From Planctomycetaceae bacterium (GTDB taxonomy: Bacteria > Planctomycetota > Planctomycetia > Pirellulales > Pirellulaceae): DNA of 13,087 nucleotides. The first letter of the stretch is position 1. Each line of letters starts with the position of its first letter. The notes below the pieces were generated by a model. The model did not search any database, was not told the origin of the DNA, and worked only from the letters and a program-made list of their open reading frames with translations. The stretch covers positions 1-13,087 of the forward strand of contig NYXM01000114.1 in NCBI GenBank assembly GCA_002685655.1. The letters run 5' to 3'. A program made the position numbers and the translations under genes. Below are positions 6,240-12,591 of this stretch, piece by piece.

Positions 6240-7727
6240 TCAATTTAGCGACGGATCACGTTTCACACGTCGACGAGATCCCGACTTTGTTCCACTCCAT
6301 TGGTAAATGCCCGATTTGTCCGCATCGAGGCAGCGGCCACTGGCCCAAGTTCGTAGCCGTTCGACGGACTCCGCCGCCGTGACCGCGATCGGTACGACGT
6401 TCTGGCTGGCCTGAACCAGCGGAACATCCAGCAGTCCGGCGAGCCGGCAACAACTGCGAATTTCAGCGCCAGTCCAGCTGGGGTCGTCTGGTCGTCGTTG
6501 ATCGTTGTCCAACTCGAACAGTTCGATGTACTGCTGCCAAATCGCGTCCTTCTGTTTGCGACCCGGCAGGTCGAGCAGGAAGATGGCATCGAACCGCTCG
6601 CTACGCCCGAACTCCGGTGGCAATTTGCTAATGTCGTTGCTGGTACATACGACAAACACGTCGGACTCGTGGTCGTTGAGCCAAGACAAGAATGTTCCAA
6701 ACATCCGAGCCGATACACCGCTGTCCGTCTGCCCTGAACTGCCTACGCCAGCAAACGCCTTTTCGATCTCGTCAATCATCAGGACACATGGAGCCATCGC
6801 GTCGATGATTGCCAACGCCTTCCGTGTTCGTTCCTCGGACTGCCCAACGAGCGAACCCATCAGGTTGCCGACGTCGAGGATCAACACGGGCCGCCCGACT
6901 TCCTTTCCAAGTGACTTACAGAATTGCGATTTCCCACAGCCCGGCGGCGACAACATCAGCACGCCGCGGGGTCGCAGTTGCGGGTTGTTGCGATTCGGTT
7001 GCAGTAGAGCTCGCTTCGTGAACGTCTTGAGCGCCGACAAACCACCGAGACTCTGAAAGTCCTCCTTGCCACGATGCAGTGTCAGCAAACCAGACTTCTT
7101 CAGCGTCTGCGTTTTTAGTTCCCAGACAGCGTCCGACGTGATTCGTCCATGCCTCACGAGCGACAGTGAGAACGCCCCCTCGGCTTCAAACCGACTCAGA
7201 CCAGACGCTGCATCGAGTACCGTCTGCAACTCGGCGTCCTCCGGCAGTTCGCCGTCTTCCGTCGCGATTCCTCGGGCGATTTCATCCAGTTGCTCGCGAT
7301 CTGGCAACTCATGCTCCAAGACCACAAACAGCTTCTCCAATTCAGTCGGAATCGAAACGACCGGGGAAAGGACAATCACAAACGTACGGTTCTGCTTGCC
7401 GGCAAGAATCTGCTGAGCCAGAGCCTGAACGATCTCTGCTGATTGGACGAAGCGATGGAAGTTTTGCAGAACGAGTATCGCCGTGCCGTCCGGCGTCGCC
7501 AGCGTATTGACGGCGCGAATCGCCGCCAACGGATCAGAGCCACCGGCCTCAACTTCCGTGCCGGGTACGCGTAATCCTTGCTCGATGTCCCAGGTGGCGA
7601 GCCGCCAGTCTTCTTGACGGCACAACTGGGCGATGGCCACCAGAGCATCCTGGTGCTCGTGACTTTCGATCCACAGGCCGGTAAAGCACGCGCGCACGAA
7701 CTCCGCCAGCCGCTCGGTAAACGCCAT
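6240..7727 (-). CDS. AAA+ ATPase, Ycf46-like
   Basis: A 495-aa ATPase with two AAA-like halves. The N-terminal half (about residues 5-150) looks like a degenerate ATPase of the Ycf46 type (GLWIESHE...TAILVLQNFHRFV...TFVIVLSPV) and lacks a P-loop. The C-terminal half is a full AAA module: Walker A SPPGCGKS (260-267), Walker B VLMIDE (315-320), sensor-1 TSND (362-365) and an arginine-finger region GRSERFD (374-380). Such ATPases are expected to work as rings that remodel proteins. I chose ATG 7727 (MAFTERL) because AAGGG lies nine bases upstream; for the ATG at 7736 the same AAGGG would abut the start codon. It follows DUF2997 by 61 bases with no terminator. The pairing with a DUF1257/Ycf35 protein fits the Ycf46-Ycf35 association seen elsewhere. 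It may extract or remodel Ubl-modified proteins; that link is an inference. Confidence 0.88.
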   Translation of the reverse strand: MAFTERLAEFVRACFTGLWIESHEHQDALVAIAQLCRQEDWRLATWDIEQGLRVPGTEVEAGGSDPLAAIRAVNTLATPDGTAILVLQNFHRFVQSAEIVQALAQQILAGKQNRTFVIVLSPVVSIPTELEKLFVVLEHELPDREQLDEIARGIATEDGELPEDAELQTVLDAASGLSRFEAEGAFSLSLVRHGRITSDAVWELKTQTLKKSGLLTLHRGKEDFQSLGGLSALKTFTKRALLQPNRNNPQLRPRGVLMLSPPGCGKSQFCKSLGKEVGRPVLILDVGNLMGSLVGQSEERTRKALAIIDAMAPCVLMIDEIEKAFAGVGSSGQTDSGVSARMFGTFLSWLNDHESDVFVVCTSNDISKLPPEFGRSERFDAIFLLDLPGRKQKDAIWQQYIELFELDNDQRRPDDPSWTGAEIRSCCRLAGLLDVPLVQASQNVVPIAVTAAESVERLRTWASGRCLDADKSGIYQWSGTKSGSRRRVKRDPSLN

Positions 7728-7788
7728 ATTGATCATCCCTTGGTTTGATGGTTGTGGAAAAGCTTCGACGGGCAGGAGCTTGAATCGC

Positions 7789-7980
7789 TCAATGGCCCAG
7801 TCGTGTTTGCTGTTGTGTCGTCGCGGCCTGATGAAACTCGGGCTTCAGTAATTCACCTACGTGCTTGCCAAGCGTCTGCTCGACGAAACGGCTGGCCTCG
7901 CGACATTCGCTGCCGGTGAAGCCCTTCGTTTCAACGCGGGTCTTGCCGTCCGGTGCGACGATTATTTCGACGGTTCTCAA
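7789..7980 (-). CDS. DUF2997-family small protein
   Basis: A 63-aa protein with the DUF2997 pattern: RTVEIIVAPDGKTRVETKGFTGSEC followed by a helix (REASRFVEQTLG) and a tail KPEFHQ. It starts at a TTG (7980) whose ribosome binding site GGAGGT lies five bases upstream. The start overlaps the DUF1257 stop (TTG and TGA share two bases), so the pair is translationally coupled. DUF2997 and DUF1257 genes are commonly neighbours of AAA+ ATPases in bacteria, including cyanobacteria. Function is unknown; a small beta-alpha adaptor for the ATPase is a reasonable guess. Confidence 0.8.
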   Translation of the reverse strand: MRTVEIIVAPDGKTRVETKGFTGSECREASRFVEQTLGKHVGELLKPEFHQAATTQQQTRLGH

Positions 7981-8345
7981 GCTACACCTCCAATCTGAAC
8001 GACGACCTTGATACTGCCGTCTTCGAGCTGCTGTTCGATGACGCTGTGGCCTTTCTTTCGGGCTTCGATCTTCGCTTTCTCTACGGCGTAACCCTGAACA
8101 AAGCGATCGAATTGAACCTGCTCGCCCCACCGTCCACCGAAATTATCAAAGTCGATGTGGCCCGTTGCGACGTCACAGACGATGGGGTAACGCCATTCGG
8201 GTAGCTTCACGGCCCAGCCAGTTTTCGAGCCGCTGAACAGCTTTGCCGCCCCGAAGACTGGCTCAGGAAGACGAAGCCGGTCGCACGCGGCGCGAATGGC
8301 CGATGCGTCTCGAATTTCTGTCTTGATCGAAACGATATGCGACAT
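7977..8345 (-). CDS. DUF1257 (Ycf35-like) protein
   Basis: A 122-aa protein beginning MSHIVSIKTEIRDASAIRAACDRL, the recognisable N-terminus of DUF1257/Ycf35 proteins. A WAVKLPEWRYPIVCDVATG strand pair and a DNFGGRWGE segment follow, then a C-terminal helix-plus-strand (AVEKAKIEARKKGHSVIEQQLEDGSIKVVVQI). ATG 8345 is preceded by GGAGG eight bases upstream. The family has no firmly established activity that I know of; Ycf35 is encoded in some plastids and cyanobacteria. Here it overlaps DUF2997 by four bases and lies upstream of a Ycf46-like ATPase. It follows the lipoprotein gene by 38 bases in the same run, so it is probably the soluble partner of the ATPase near the membrane. Confidence 0.87.
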   Translation of the reverse strand: MSHIVSIKTEIRDASAIRAACDRLRLPEPVFGAAKLFSGSKTGWAVKLPEWRYPIVCDVATGHIDFDNFGGRWGEQVQFDRFVQGYAVEKAKIEARKKGHSVIEQQLEDGSIKVVVQIGGVA

Positions 8346-8383
8346 TTGTTGTGCCTCCGTTGATGGTCTTGGGATGTGTTGGA

Positions 8384-8968
8384 TCAGCCCGATGTATCCG
8401 TGAAATCCGGATCATCAGGCAAACTACGCTTGTGTTGGTCAACTCGAAGGGCTGTACTGCCATGGTCTTCCATCCGTGGCAGTAACAACGGCCTGTCGGT
8501 CACAAGATCTTCGAGCAGGACTTCCGCAACCGCTTGATCATCGGCGGGGTCGATGCGGCGATGTAGCAGATACCAGCAGAGAACGAGAGGCAGCATACAT
8601 GCCGCCAGGAGACCAAGGTTGGCGATTGCCGCCGCAATGATCGGGTCCAGCCGACGCGCTGCGGCAAGGTTGCGGCGTTCATCCTCGAGGGCATCGCGCT
8701 GCCGGCCGATCTCGGATCGTTCAGTTTGAGTTGCGAGCTGCAACGTGACCATCTCCTCCCGAGCCTTGGCGTCAGCTTCCACCAGTTGCCTCGCGCCTTC
8801 TGCAACTTCGCGTTGGAGTTCGGACATCCGGCGATTCTGCTCGGACTGTCGCTCCAAATGTCTTTCGGCCATTTCGGCCAAACGTTTGTTTTCGTTTTCG
8901 TCACACCCGATCATCGCCAACATCAGTATCGCGACGATTGGGATGACCCGGAGCGTGTGTGTTTGCAT
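8384..8968 (-). CDS. Coiled-coil lipoprotein with a second membrane segment
   Basis: A 194-aa protein. Residues 5-21 form a signal peptide (LRVIPIVAILMLAMIG) ending at C22, a lipobox-like site (MIGC). Residues about 25-107 are charged heptad-like coiled coil (ENENKRLAEMAERHLERQ...). Residues about 109-136 are a hydrophobic transmembrane helix (IIAAAIANLGLLAACMLPLV). An acidic C-terminal tail of about 58 residues follows. The likely topology is a lipid anchor, coiled coil outside the cytoplasmic membrane, then a helix returning to a cytoplasmic tail. I chose ATG 8968, with GGAGG four bases upstream, over a TTG at 8986. It overlaps the preceding small membrane protein by 68 bases. It could connect the DUF1257/AAA+ module to the membrane; that is inferred. 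Confidence 0.78.
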   Translation of the reverse strand: MQTHTLRVIPIVAILMLAMIGCDENENKRLAEMAERHLERQSEQNRRMSELQREVAEGARQLVEADAKAREEMVTLQLATQTERSEIGRQRDALEDERRNLAAARRLDPIIAAAIANLGLLAACMLPLVLCWYLLHRRIDPADDQAVAEVLLEDLVTDRPLLLPRMEDHGSTALRVDQHKRSLPDDPDFTDTSG

Positions 8969-9098
8969 GGGTCCTCCAGCGGTCAATGAGGCGTCTGAGA
9001 ATCTGCTGCAGCGCCAGTCGTAGGCGACGTTCCTTGATGAACGCCACGATCGCCAGCAGCAGGGCCAGGGAGACGAAAGCCAGTACGACGTAAGTCAA
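8901..9098 (-). CDS. Small single-pass membrane protein, 65 aa
   Basis: This start is a TTG at 9098 with AGGAGG six bases upstream, much better than the longer in-frame extension to 9167. The protein opens with a hydrophobic helix (YVVLAFVSLALLLAIVAFI), followed by a basic amphipathic helix (KERRLRLALQQILRRLIDRW) and a hydrophilic tail (HANTHAPGHPNRRDTDVGDD). The expected form is one membrane helix with a cytoplasmic basic region. The gene overlaps the lipoprotein start by 68 bases, so the two membrane proteins are probably made together. No family recognised. Confidence 0.65.
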   Translation of the reverse strand: MTYVVLAFVSLALLLAIVAFIKERRLRLALQQILRRLIDRWRTHANTHAPGHPNRRDTDVGDDRV

Positions 9099-9221
9099 TG
9101 GAGACCTCCTATCAAGGGCAGTGATTAGTGAATGAGGAGAGATGGAACAGTTAAGCGAACCCTCCATTTCAATATGACGCGTTATCGCTCCGAATTTAGC
9201 TCGACACCGAAATCGGTAGCT

Positions 9222-9401
9222 TTACTGGTTTGGCGACTTTCCCGTCTGTGACGTCGTGGCTACCTCGACGGTGTGTCTCTCATCGTCGGGTTCATTCGAT
9301 GAAACAGCGGACCGCTTTCTTCGCGCCGCATTCCTAGCAAGCCAACGCTTGGCAACCACTTTGCCAGCGAGCGTTGCAAATTCTTCAAATGGTTGCTCCA
9401 T
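9222..9401 (-). CDS. Small basic protein, 59 aa
   Basis: ATG 9401 has GGAG eight bases upstream and follows a terminator-like hairpin by 13 bases. The protein begins MEQPFEEFATLAGKVVAKRWL, a helix, then has a basic patch (ARNAARRKR) and a polar, probably disordered tail. I do not recognise a family. It is the first gene of the run that continues with the small membrane protein, lipoprotein and DUF1257 genes, although 123 bases separate it from the next gene. Moderate confidence only, because it is short. Confidence 0.5.
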   Translation of the reverse strand: MEQPFEEFATLAGKVVAKRWLARNAARRKRSAVSSNEPDDERHTVEVATTSQTGKSPNQ

Positions 9402-9414
9402 CAGCTTGGCTCCA

Positions 9415-9441
9415 ATAAAGAAAGCCCGGCAGATGCCGGGC
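9415..9441 (-). terminator. Terminator after the recombinase module
   Basis: On the minus strand GCCCGGCA and TGCCGGGC form an 8-bp inverted repeat with a two-base centre (effective loop 4-6), directly followed by TTTCTTTAT. This is a good intrinsic terminator and lies about 200 bases after the recombinase tail gene. Its T-run ends two bases before the GGAG of the next gene. Confidence 0.75.
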
Positions 9442-9638
9442 CTGGTGAGGATTGTTAGAACATTCTGGACGCCCACGTTCAGCGATGACGGGAATTACGC
9501 CACCGCATCCAATTCAGAAGAATCTTCAGGTGCCTCACACTCGGATTCGCGCGGTGAGGTGTGCTGCTTCGACAAACTGAGCTGTACCCTGAACGTTCTA
9601 GCGATCTTGGGACTCCGGTCACGGCAATTGAAACCTCA

Positions 9639-10868
9639 TCACGACTGGCGGCGTTTACTTCGCAGATCGGGCATCGGCTTGCCCTCCGCCGCGAAAGACG
9701 CATTCAAGTACTTGCGAGCCGTCACGTCTGAGACCTTCAACGCATCAACGATCTCATCCAATGAATGACCGGTGTCAAGCATCTGTCGCGCTTCTGCGAC
9801 CCGAACGCTCTGACGATCCGCGCGCGTCGGCACCGGCAGCCCCGCCTGGTCGTAGGCCCAAGCGATTGCTTTGTCGATCGTGGGCGTCGAGCAGCCGTAC
9901 TTTTTGGCAAGCTTCAGTTTCGCCCAACCGGCCGCCCAGAGAGCCCGGGCCTCGTGCCCAAACTCTGTCAAATCGAACTTAGGTGGCCTCGCGCCGCCGC
10001 TGGATAGATTGACCTCGTCTTTCGCATCGGGATGCGTTGCCAAGTGGCGGTTGATAGCCGCACGGATGGTCGGTTTCGACACACCAAATTCTGCCGCCAG
10101 TTTTGCGTGGGAAAGCTTGGCCTCCTGACGACGACCGAATACCCTTTGGGCATTTTGATCGACCCACGACAGTGGCCGATCGGGAATTTGAAACTCGTCG
10201 GTCCAGAACCAGTCCTCGCCGAGACCTGCAAACCGATCCGAGTCGGCCGCAAACTCGGCCAACGCTCGCATGTTGACGCCATCCTCCGCCCAACTTTCCA
10301 CGCGCAATCGAGCTCGGCGTCGTGGTGCACCTCTCGTCTTCTTTGGGTCGTTGCTTGACGTGTCGCCGTTGTCGTCCACGTCAGCGAAGATCTCTACGGC
10401 TTCGGTAAGCGAACCGAGCTTGCAGATTTTCATGGTCACCTTGCCATCGGGCGCACAAACGATGCGGTCAATATGCAAAGACAAGTGTAAGTTTCCCATC
10501 GTGGGATTGTTGCGATCAAGTACGTCCGCAAGTTGTTCGATGCGGTGCAATACCTCGGACTCATCAACGAGGCGATCGGCCTGCTCGTGTTGTGCTTCGC
10601 GTTCCGCAAGCGAGTTTTCGATGTCCTGCCTGCGATCAAGTGCGGCACTGCAATCTGATTCGATGGCGGTACGTAAAGCTGTGGAAAGATCAGGCTTCGC
10701 CAGTGATGCGGACCACCCTTTGATCTTGTCCTCCAGCAGTTTGACCTCCTGTTCTAGCGCCGGACGTTGTTCGTGTTGAGTTTCGGTAAGCGTCGACAAT
10801 TCGTCGCGCACCAGTTCCATTATTTCCGGTAACCACGGCAGTTGTTGAACATTATTCTTCTCGTCCAT
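9639..10868 (-). CDS. C-terminal half of a split large serine recombinase: coiled coil and three HTH repeats
   Basis: A 409-aa protein starting at ATG 10868 behind GGAGGT. Residues 13-115 are coiled coil (EIMELVRDELSTL..., EVKLLEDKIKGW). Residues 116-160 (NPTMGNLHLSLHIDRIVC...ICKLG) match the segment that in single-chain planctomycete serine recombinases follows the zinc ribbon and coiled coil. Residues 205-222 (EFAADSDRFAGLGEDWFW) also recall that tail. Three helix-turn-helix units follow near 251-275, 314-338 and 366-390 (each with a pattern like LA..FGVSKPTIR). It lies in the same reading frame as the upstream recombinase, separated by TAG TTT ATG, so it is either a re-initiated second subunit or a read-through extension. 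It probably binds DNA at the attachment sites together with the catalytic half. No catalytic motif of its own. Confidence 0.8.
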   Translation of the reverse strand: MDEKNNVQQLPWLPEIMELVRDELSTLTETQHEQRPALEQEVKLLEDKIKGWSASLAKPDLSTALRTAIESDCSAALDRRQDIENSLAEREAQHEQADRLVDESEVLHRIEQLADVLDRNNPTMGNLHLSLHIDRIVCAPDGKVTMKICKLGSLTEAVEIFADVDDNGDTSSNDPKKTRGAPRRRARLRVESWAEDGVNMRALAEFAADSDRFAGLGEDWFWTDEFQIPDRPLSWVDQNAQRVFGRRQEAKLSHAKLAAEFGVSKPTIRAAINRHLATHPDAKDEVNLSSGGARPPKFDLTEFGHEARALWAAGWAKLKLAKKYGCSTPTIDKAIAWAYDQAGLPVPTRADRQSVRVAEARQMLDTGHSLDEIVDALKVSDVTARKYLNASFAAEGKPMPDLRSKRRQS

Positions 10869-10895
10869 GATCGCACCTCCGAAGAACGGGGAAGT

Positions 10896-10924
10896 GGTGG
10901 CGACGCCGTGCAGGCGCCGCCACC
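10896..10924 (-). promoter_or_regulatory. 12-bp hairpin at the recombinase TAG junction
   Basis: On the minus strand GGTGGCGGCGCC pairs with GGCGTCGCCACC (12 bp, one G-U) around a five-base loop. It starts 19 bases after the in-frame TAG and ends 27 bases before the second ATG. No T-run follows. It could affect stop-codon read-through or control re-initiation; either is inferred. Confidence 0.55.
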
Positions 10925-10943
10925 CGAGGAATGAAGTCATAAA

Positions 10944-12179
10944 CTACTCGTGCCACGGGAACAGTCGTTCGCGAACCTTCGCGACGACAACTTCTCGCAG
11001 CCACTTTTCTGGAACGGTCTTCGAGTTCAAACAGTGTCCGCCCAAGTAACCGGGGCAAACGTAAGAGACATAGAGTCTTTCCTCACCTGACTTGGTGACG
11101 TATTTGGATGAAGAGGAGGCGGTCATCCGCAAACCACATTCGGAACAGAAGACAAGTCCGCTGAGCAAGTATTTCAGGGATAAGCCGGGCGCAGACGGTT
11201 CAATTTGTTTACCATTGGCTTCGCCCCTGGGACGACGCTTTTCGGCAACACGGTTGCGCCGTATTTGACGGATAGCTTGAACCTGCTCCCAAGTTTCGCG
11301 GTCGACGATTGGCTCACAGAATTCCGGCACCCGCAGCATGTCTTCCTCGGCGTTGCGTTCCACAACACGCACATCAGCGACGACACCAGTTGCGTTCCGC
11401 TCCCAAAGCAATTCGCCATAGTAAATGGGATTGTCCAACCGATTGCCGGTCGTCTCCGTGTGGAAAGGCTTGAACTTCTTCGGAATCTCCGGATGCTCAT
11501 TGAGGAACTTGGCCAGGCGCGTCGTTCCCCAAGATGTCTCCGCGGCTTTATTGAACAGCGCGCCAATGATCCATTTCGTTTCAGGATTCGGAATGAGGAC
11601 GCAGTAGTCTACTTCTTCCCGGCCCTTGACAGTCTTCATTTTGCTTTCGAGCATGTAACCAAACGGTGGCGGACCGCCGGGCCAGTGTCCTTGAAGCGCT
11701 GCGTCGCGTTTTCCTCGCAAAACGTTATGGCCGAGGATTCGCCCGTGCTCACTCGCGCGCATTGCTTCAAACATGCCAAGGGCCTTGCCCTGCGGCGTGT
11801 TTGGATCGGCAAAATTAGTGTCACCCGTCAACACCAAAACTCCAAACTGCTCGTCCAATTCTTTGCGAATCGCCTGTAGTTCTTCGACTCGTCCGAACCG
11901 TTCGAGCGTGTCGACCAAAATCAAATCCGCGGCGACCACGCGGGACTTGAGATCTCTCATCATTTGTTGATATCCGTGCCTATTGCGAAGATACTTCCCG
12001 CTCTTGGCATTATCGCGATAGACCTTCACGATGACCCACTTGTAGCCCAGCGCTTTTAGACGCTTCTTGATTTCCCTGAGCTGCTGTTTGGGACTTCGTT
12101 TGTTCTGACTCTCACTGCTCATGCGGAGATAAACAACGACGAGATAAACAAGCGTTGGATCAAATGAACGTTTGAGCAT
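10944..12179 (-). CDS. Large serine recombinase, catalytic and zinc-ribbon half
   Basis: A 411-aa serine site-specific recombinase. YLRMSSESQ holds the catalytic R19 and nucleophile S21; LILVDTLERFGR carries the further conserved arginines. GHWPGGPPPFGY marks the start of the recombinase domain. A zinc ribbon CSEC (C345, C348) pairs with C375 and C383. Family members usually continue as one chain through a coiled coil, but this one stops at TAG soon after RERLFPWHE. The missing part follows in the same frame as the next gene. ATG 12179 has AAGGG seven bases upstream, and the gene starts 15 bases after the stop of an 81-aa gene. Its expected job is integration and excision of the element carrying these genes; the attachment sites were not found. 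Confidence 0.92.
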   Translation of the reverse strand: MLKRSFDPTLVYLVVVYLRMSSESQNKRSPKQQLREIKKRLKALGYKWVIVKVYRDNAKSGKYLRNRHGYQQMMRDLKSRVVAADLILVDTLERFGRVEELQAIRKELDEQFGVLVLTGDTNFADPNTPQGKALGMFEAMRASEHGRILGHNVLRGKRDAALQGHWPGGPPPFGYMLESKMKTVKGREEVDYCVLIPNPETKWIIGALFNKAAETSWGTTRLAKFLNEHPEIPKKFKPFHTETTGNRLDNPIYYGELLWERNATGVVADVRVVERNAEEDMLRVPEFCEPIVDRETWEQVQAIRQIRRNRVAEKRRPRGEANGKQIEPSAPGLSLKYLLSGLVFCSECGLRMTASSSSKYVTKSGEERLYVSYVCPGYLGGHCLNSKTVPEKWLREVVVAKVRERLFPWHE

Positions 12180-12194
12180 TGGTATACCCTTTCG

Positions 12195-12440
12195 TTAAGG
12201 CTCGCGCGAGCGATGGATATCCAGTGCGATCGTACGAGCGATGAATCTCAGCAACCGCAGTCGTCGAAACCGGGCAACCTTTCGTCCAAGCGCTTCCTGT
12301 GTCTGTGACGGAAGCTCTTTTGGAAATGGCACTTGGCCATCGGCTACCAGCCTCGCCCAGCGATCCAAGTCGAGTTTTTCGCCGGACGATGTCGTGGCGT
12401 CGCCGACTGTGTGCTGAACCGTATTGTCCTGATGATCCAT
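12195..12440 (-). CDS. Small basic protein upstream of the recombinase, 81 aa
   Basis: ATG 12440 is preceded by GGAGGT at good spacing. The protein has a polar N-terminus, then LDLDRWARLVADGQVPFPKELPSQTQEALGRKVARF followed by a strongly basic helix (RRLRLLRFIARTIALD). The shape, a short helical segment and an Arg-rich helix, fits a small DNA-binding accessory protein. It is encoded 15 bases upstream of the recombinase and surely co-transcribed. A recombination directionality factor or regulator is possible by position only; I do not recognise a named family. Confidence 0.72.
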   Translation of the reverse strand: MDHQDNTVQHTVGDATTSSGEKLDLDRWARLVADGQVPFPKELPSQTQEALGRKVARFRRLRLLRFIARTIALDIHRSREP

Positions 12441-12555
12441 AGCGACCTCCGAATCTGAAGCGAGGCCAGTGAATCATCACCAGCCCCTGAGCCTACAAAC
12501 GAACTATCACACGGCGATCACGAAGGTCGCGGATTTCTGTGACAATTCAAGCGAT

Positions 12556-12591
12556 ACGCGACGGAATTTTCGTTGCCCCAATCCGTCGCGT
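12556..12591. repeat. Inverted repeat at the 3' end of the edge gene
   Basis: ACGCGACGGA and TCCGTCGCGT are perfect 10-bp arms around a 16-base centre. One arm touches the TAA of the edge gene (12591-12593). On the minus strand ATCGCTTGAATTG follows, with no clean T-run. It may be a terminator for that gene or a recombinase recognition site, as it lies upstream of the integrase operon. Undecided. Confidence 0.45.

Noticed and set aside
9442..9638. Possible promoter or small RNA between the recombinase tail and the terminator
   Set aside because: Only short imperfect inverted repeats were seen, with no convincing -35/-10 pair.
9479..9703. 74-aa minus-strand frame
   Set aside because: It overlaps the end of the recombinase tail gene in another frame, has no ribosome binding site and shows no protein-like pattern.
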